Source: an uncultured Paracoccaceae bacterium
GTDB lineage: Bacteria > Pseudomonadota > Alphaproteobacteria > Rhodobacterales > Rhodobacteraceae
DNA length: 7,870 bases
Reading direction: 5' to 3'
Assembly: GCA_937907485.1 (NCBI GenBank)
Contig: CALESR010000222.1
Span: forward strand, 1-7,870
Made by a program: the position numbers and the translations under genes. How positions within the stretch are numbered: position 1 is the stretch's first letter; the number at the start of each line of letters is the position of its first letter. Positions 5,470 to 7,870 of this stretch are shown piece after piece. The notes under the pieces were generated by a model, which made no database searches, had not been told where the DNA came from, and saw nothing but the letters and a program-made list of their open reading frames with translations.

Positions 5470-5634
5470 ACAGGTTACCGGGTGCTTCCGCAGATGGAAG
5501 TGTTTTCCTTATTCTTACCATGTCTTTGTTTTTGTTGACTTCCTGATGCGCTGGCTTTTCCTTGCGCGGGACGGGTGACGCGCTGGATTGCCTCTGGCTG
5601 CCGAACCCAAGGTGCATCAGGAACGGGGTTCGGC
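5470..5634 (+). other. Non-coding junction between core genome and integrase, possible attachment region
   Basis: No gene is visible here. The stretch 5501-5545 is AT-rich, with runs such as TGTTTTCCTTATTC and CTTTGTTTTTGTTGACTT, in sharp contrast to the GC-rich flanks. It holds direct repeats of TTTTCCTT (5503-5510 and 5556-5563) and an inverted pair TCCTGATGC (5541-5549) and GCATCAGGA (5614-5622). CTTCC (5485-5489) and GGAAG (5496-5500) make a weak hairpin. TTGACT at 5535-5540 could be a -35 for the integrase but has no good -10. Position beside an integrase makes this the likely site of attL and integrase arm sites. No tRNA gene is present. Confidence 0.45.
5600..5634 (+). promoter_or_regulatory. 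Hairpin abutting the integrase start codon
   Basis: GCCGAACCC (5600-5608) and GGGTTCGGC (5626-5634) form a perfect 9-bp GC-rich stem with a 17-base loop. The right arm ends at the base before the integrase ATG and covers the GGGG (5625-5628) that would serve as ribosome site, so the fold could hide the start. If translation instead began at the GTG at 5575 the structure would lie in coding sequence. Confidence 0.5.
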
Positions 5635-6912
5635 ATGGCAAGGATCGGCAAGAGGCTCTTGGATTCGACGCAAACACCTGAGGAGCGGCGGGTGTTGTGG
5701 GATGACACGCTCAAGGGATTCGGCGTTATCCTGCGGGCCTCGGGCGTGCATTCCTTCGTCTTCTCGTACCGCAACGCCAAGAACCGCAAGCGCAACATCA
5801 CCATTGCCAAGGTCGGCACCATCGCCCCGGGCATAGCGCGGCGCAAGGCGGAGGAGTACCGCGCGCTGCTGCTGCAAGGCCGCGATCCGCTGGAAGAAAA
5901 GCAATCGGCGCGCGACCGGCTGAACCTGTCGGGTCTGATCGACGCCTATCTCGCCAGCGCTGCCTTCATGGCTAAGCGGGCCTCGACGCAGTATGTGGAC
6001 CACAAGCGCATCGACGGGCATCTGCGGCCCCTGCTGGGCGGGCTGCGGGTCGATGAGGTGACCATGGGCGCGGTGGAGAAGGCGTTCCGGTCGATCTGCG
6101 AGGGGCGTCATGCGGGCAAGCCCGGTGCAGCGGACGGGACCAAGAGCCGGGTCAAGGGTGGCGAGGGCATTGCGCGGTCCTCGATCCGGCTGCTGCGCGC
6201 GATCCTGAACTGGGGCTACAAGGCCGGGGCGGTGGAATGGGAAGCGGTGCAGGCGGCGCGTAATGTGCAGATCGGGCGCGACGGGCGGCGTGACGTGATC
6301 CTTGAGGACCCTGCGGCCTATGCCCGGCTCTGGGCCACGCTGGACCACATGGTGACGCCCGATATCGCCAATCCCGCGCCGCTGCTGCGCCCGGTGGTGG
6401 CCGATGCGATCCGGCTGATTGCTCTGACCGGCGCGCGGCGCAGCGAGGTCACGGGGCTGCTCTGGCGCCATGTGGACCTTGCCAAGGGGCTTCTGGTGCT
6501 GCCTCCGGATCGGCACAAGACAGGCGGCAAGACGGGCGAGGCGCGCACTATCGGTTTACCTGCGCTTGCCGTTGACCTGCTGCGCCGCCAGCCGCAAGGC
6601 GGGCCGGATGACCCGGTGTTTGCGCCGCTGCCGGGTCACGCCAAGCTTTACCTCGATGATCCGTGGCGCAGGGCACGGCTGCAAGCGGGTTTGCCAGAGG
6701 GCATCGGCCTGCACGGGCTGCGGCATACCTTCGCCTCTTACATGGCCATGCAGGGCGCACAGGCGGCAGAGATCATGGCGGCGCTGGGTCACAAGGACAT
6801 GTCCACCTCGCAACGTTATGTTCATTGGGCCTCGGATCAACGCCAGCATCTGGCCGAACGGGCGGCGGCGACGATCACGGGGATTCTGGCAGGAAGGGAG
6901 AAGGCAGCATGA
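5635..6912 (+). CDS. Tyrosine recombinase/integrase
   Basis: Site-specific recombinase of 425 residues that would integrate and excise the element beginning here. The N-terminal region (about 6-90, with LWDDTLKGFGV and NITIAKVGTIAPGIARRKAEE) is an arm-type DNA-binding domain of the kind seen in P4-like and island integrases. A SAM-like core-binding domain spans about 97-205. The catalytic domain carries the complete set: R268 in LTGARRSEV, K295 in DRHKTGG, H360-x2-R363 in LHGLRHTF, H386 in ALGHKD, and nucleophile Y395 in SQRYVHW. It therefore looks active. The ATG at 5635 is favoured by the family-like N-terminus MARIGKRLLD and a GGGG six bases upstream; the frame is open from GTG at 5575. 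It follows prs in the same direction and overlaps the next gene by ATGA. The family is certain; phage, satellite or ICE origin is not. Confidence 0.95.
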   Translation: MARIGKRLLDSTQTPEERRVLWDDTLKGFGVILRASGVHSFVFSYRNAKNRKRNITIAKVGTIAPGIARRKAEEYRALLLQGRDPLEEKQSARDRLNLSGLIDAYLASAAFMAKRASTQYVDHKRIDGHLRPLLGGLRVDEVTMGAVEKAFRSICEGRHAGKPGAADGTKSRVKGGEGIARSSIRLLRAILNWGYKAGAVEWEAVQAARNVQIGRDGRRDVILEDPAAYARLWATLDHMVTPDIANPAPLLRPVVADAIRLIALTGARRSEVTGLLWRHVDLAKGLLVLPPDRHKTGGKTGEARTIGLPALAVDLLRRQPQGGPDDPVFAPLPGHAKLYLDDPWRRARLQAGLPEGIGLHGLRHTFASYMAMQGAQAAEIMAALGHKDMSTSQRYVHWASDQRQHLAERAAATITGILAGREKAA

Positions 6913-7514
6913 AAGAGTTTGAGGGCATACTGGCCAAACCCATCGCGGACATTTCGGAACTCGATGTTTACGATAACGACAGACGCGCGGAACTGTTGCG
7001 GCAAAAAGCGGCGCGCGAGGAAGCGCTGATCCGACACCTCGGGTATCGGCCCGATGAACCGGACGTTTGGTACAAGGTCGCGCTGTGCTTGGCGGAAATG
7101 GTTGTGCCTGCCTACAGGCCGCCGCGTGGCCGCCCGAAGACCCCAATCCTGCAGGTTTCGGGCTGGGCGTGCCTTTACTTCACCCTGCGGCTGACAGGGG
7201 TCGCGACCGACACTGAAGCATTCCAAAAAGTCGCGGAAGAAGTGGGGGCAGACGCCAAGACGGTGCGAGAACGGATCAAGGATTACCGCGAGAACCACCC
7301 CAAGGACTACGCGAACATCGAAGCCCGGTTCCGAAAGGAAGTCAAAGTCGTCGGCGTGGCCACGGCCCTGCGCTACGCAAAGGCGGAAGCCACGCTCGAT
7401 CCCTTCGCATCGTGGTTCGAGGAAGAGGAAATCCGGCTCGTGCTGGGCCGCCCGCCATCGCCGGAGTTTCGCACGCTTCAAGAACGCTGGGACTATGCCG
7501 AGCGGAAAAAATAA
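6909..7514 (+). CDS. Integrase-coupled protein of unknown function
   Basis: I do not recognise this 201-residue protein. It is charged and soluble, with no signal peptide. Residues 20-44 are a likely amphipathic helix rich in Arg, Glu and Ala. A hydrophobic part follows (52-67, 81-96) around a basic RPPRGRPKT stretch (70-78). Residues 103-126, with FQKVAEEVGADAKTVRERIK, look like a helix-turn-helix, so DNA binding is a reasonable guess. The C-terminus is acidic then basic (FEEEEIRLVLGRPPSPEF). Its ATG overlaps the integrase stop as ATGA, and purine-rich AAGGGAG stands upstream, so the two are probably translated together. That pairing suggests a role in recombination control or element maintenance, but this is inference from position. 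It is followed by a 60-bp gap and then the AlpA-like gene. Confidence 0.8.
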   Translation: MKEFEGILAKPIADISELDVYDNDRRAELLRQKAAREEALIRHLGYRPDEPDVWYKVALCLAEMVVPAYRPPRGRPKTPILQVSGWACLYFTLRLTGVATDTEAFQKVAEEVGADAKTVRERIKDYRENHPKDYANIEARFRKEVKVVGVATALRYAKAEATLDPFASWFEEEEIRLVLGRPPSPEFRTLQERWDYAERKK

Positions 7515-7574
7515 TCATTTTCGCCCCTGAATCGGGGTCTGCCTAGGGTCGCTTCATCAACCGATGGAGGACCC

Positions 7575-7832
7575 ATGAGTGATTCTTTCCTGACCCGCCC
7601 GGAAGCTGCCGAGTATCTGACGGCGCGCGGGTTTCCTGTGGCCAAGGCCACCTTGCAGAAGTACGCGACCGTTGGCGGTGGCCCTGTGTATCGCCGGTTC
7701 GGCAACCGTGTTCTGTACCTCGCCAGCGACCTCGACACCTGGGCGAAGTCCAAGCTGACCCCGGCCCTGTCGGCCAGTTTCGAAGCCCCGCTGCGCCGCT
7801 CAAAGCTCATCACCCTGCGAGGGGGCCGGTGA
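7575..7832 (+). CDS. Small helix-turn-helix protein, AlpA/excisionase-like
   Basis: An 85-residue DNA-binding protein with a MerR-type winged helix covering about residues 5-58: FLTRPEAAEYLTARGFPVAK contains the helix-turn-helix, PVYRRFGNRVLYLASDLDTW the wing and final helix. This architecture is typical of phage and island AlpA regulators and excisionases, which bend DNA at attachment sites or control integrase transcription. The C-terminal tail (60-85) is basic, with LRRSKLITLRGGR. GGAGG at 7566-7570 is four bases before the ATG. A weak hairpin, CCCC 7524-7527 with GGGG 7534-7537, and a TAGGGT box at 7544-7549 lie in the gap upstream, so it may have its own promoter. The stop overlaps the next start by one base in TGATG. 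Family assignment is good; excisionase versus regulator is open. Confidence 0.85.
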   Translation: MSDSFLTRPEAAEYLTARGFPVAKATLQKYATVGGGPVYRRFGNRVLYLASDLDTWAKSKLTPALSASFEAPLRRSKLITLRGGR

Positions 7833-7870
7833 TGGGCATCCTCTCCGCGAGACTGGGCGCGCACGTCCCA
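7832..7870 (+). CDS. Start of a further element gene, truncated by the window end
   Basis: ATG at 7832 opens a frame reading MGILSARLGAHVP with no stop before the window ends. It overlaps the stop of the preceding helix-turn-helix gene as TGATG and is preceded by a strong GAGGGGG (7819-7825), so translational coupling is likely. Thirteen residues are too few to identify it. In elements of this layout the next gene is often a replication or primase-type protein, but nothing here shows that. Confidence 0.5.
   Translation, partial: MGILSARLGAHVP

Noticed and set aside
5560..5640. Possible tRNA fragment because of GGTTCG near the integrase
   Set aside because: No acceptor, D or anticodon arms can be folded around it; the sequence is explained by the 9-bp inverted repeat.
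5617..6516. 299-codon minus-strand frame opposite the integrase
   Set aside because: The integrase catalytic residues are all in the plus frame; the antisense translation shows only composition-driven sequence.

Overview
The window looks like chromosomal DNA of a GC-rich alphaproteobacterium, most likely a member of the Rhodobacteraceae (Paracoccus/Rhodobacter-like). This rests on the strong third-position G/C bias, on housekeeping proteins of that lineage type (EF-P with K34, a PRPP synthetase of 339 residues), and on a GC-rich hairpin followed by an ATATTT motif behind prs that I remember from that family. No species can be named from the sequence alone.

Positions 1-5322 are ordinary core genome. 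On the plus strand there is a secreted lipocalin (73-603), which converges with a minus-strand cluster. Read in its own direction, that cluster is efp (2195-1632), a META/HslJ-like exported protein starting right after the efp stop (1631-1257), and a CDP-alcohol phosphatidyltransferase-family membrane enzyme (1202-594). A good sigma70-type promoter lies in front of efp. Divergent from efp, after a 230-bp intergenic region with a near-perfect 21-bp palindrome, is a small conserved-looking protein of unknown function (2426-2746) with a strong intrinsic terminator. Converging on that terminator is a two-gene minus-strand unit: a 2-hydroxychromene-2-carboxylate isomerase-like DsbA/GST-kappa protein (4209-3601) and an alpha/beta hydrolase (3604-2780) joined by a TTGA overlap. 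A TTGACA-type promoter for this unit sits in the gap it shares with the divergent prs gene (4303-5322).

Positions 5323-5634 are a 312-bp non-coding junction. It holds a GC-rich terminator hairpin, an inverted pair of a 25-bp motif, an AT-rich patch unlike anything else in the window, and small repeats leading up to an integrase start codon.

From 5635 to the end the content is accessory: a complete tyrosine recombinase with an N-terminal arm-binding domain, a translationally coupled 201-residue protein of unknown function, an AlpA/MerR-type small helix-turn-helix protein that is a good excisionase or regulator candidate, and the first 13 codons of a further overlapping gene. This is the left end of an integrated element (prophage satellite, genomic island or ICE-like) inserted downstream of prs. 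The cargo that would identify its type lies beyond the window. I found no rRNA, tRNA, CRISPR array or insertion sequence. The least explained items are the 201-residue partner of the integrase, the hairpin abutting the integrase start, and the palindrome next to efp.
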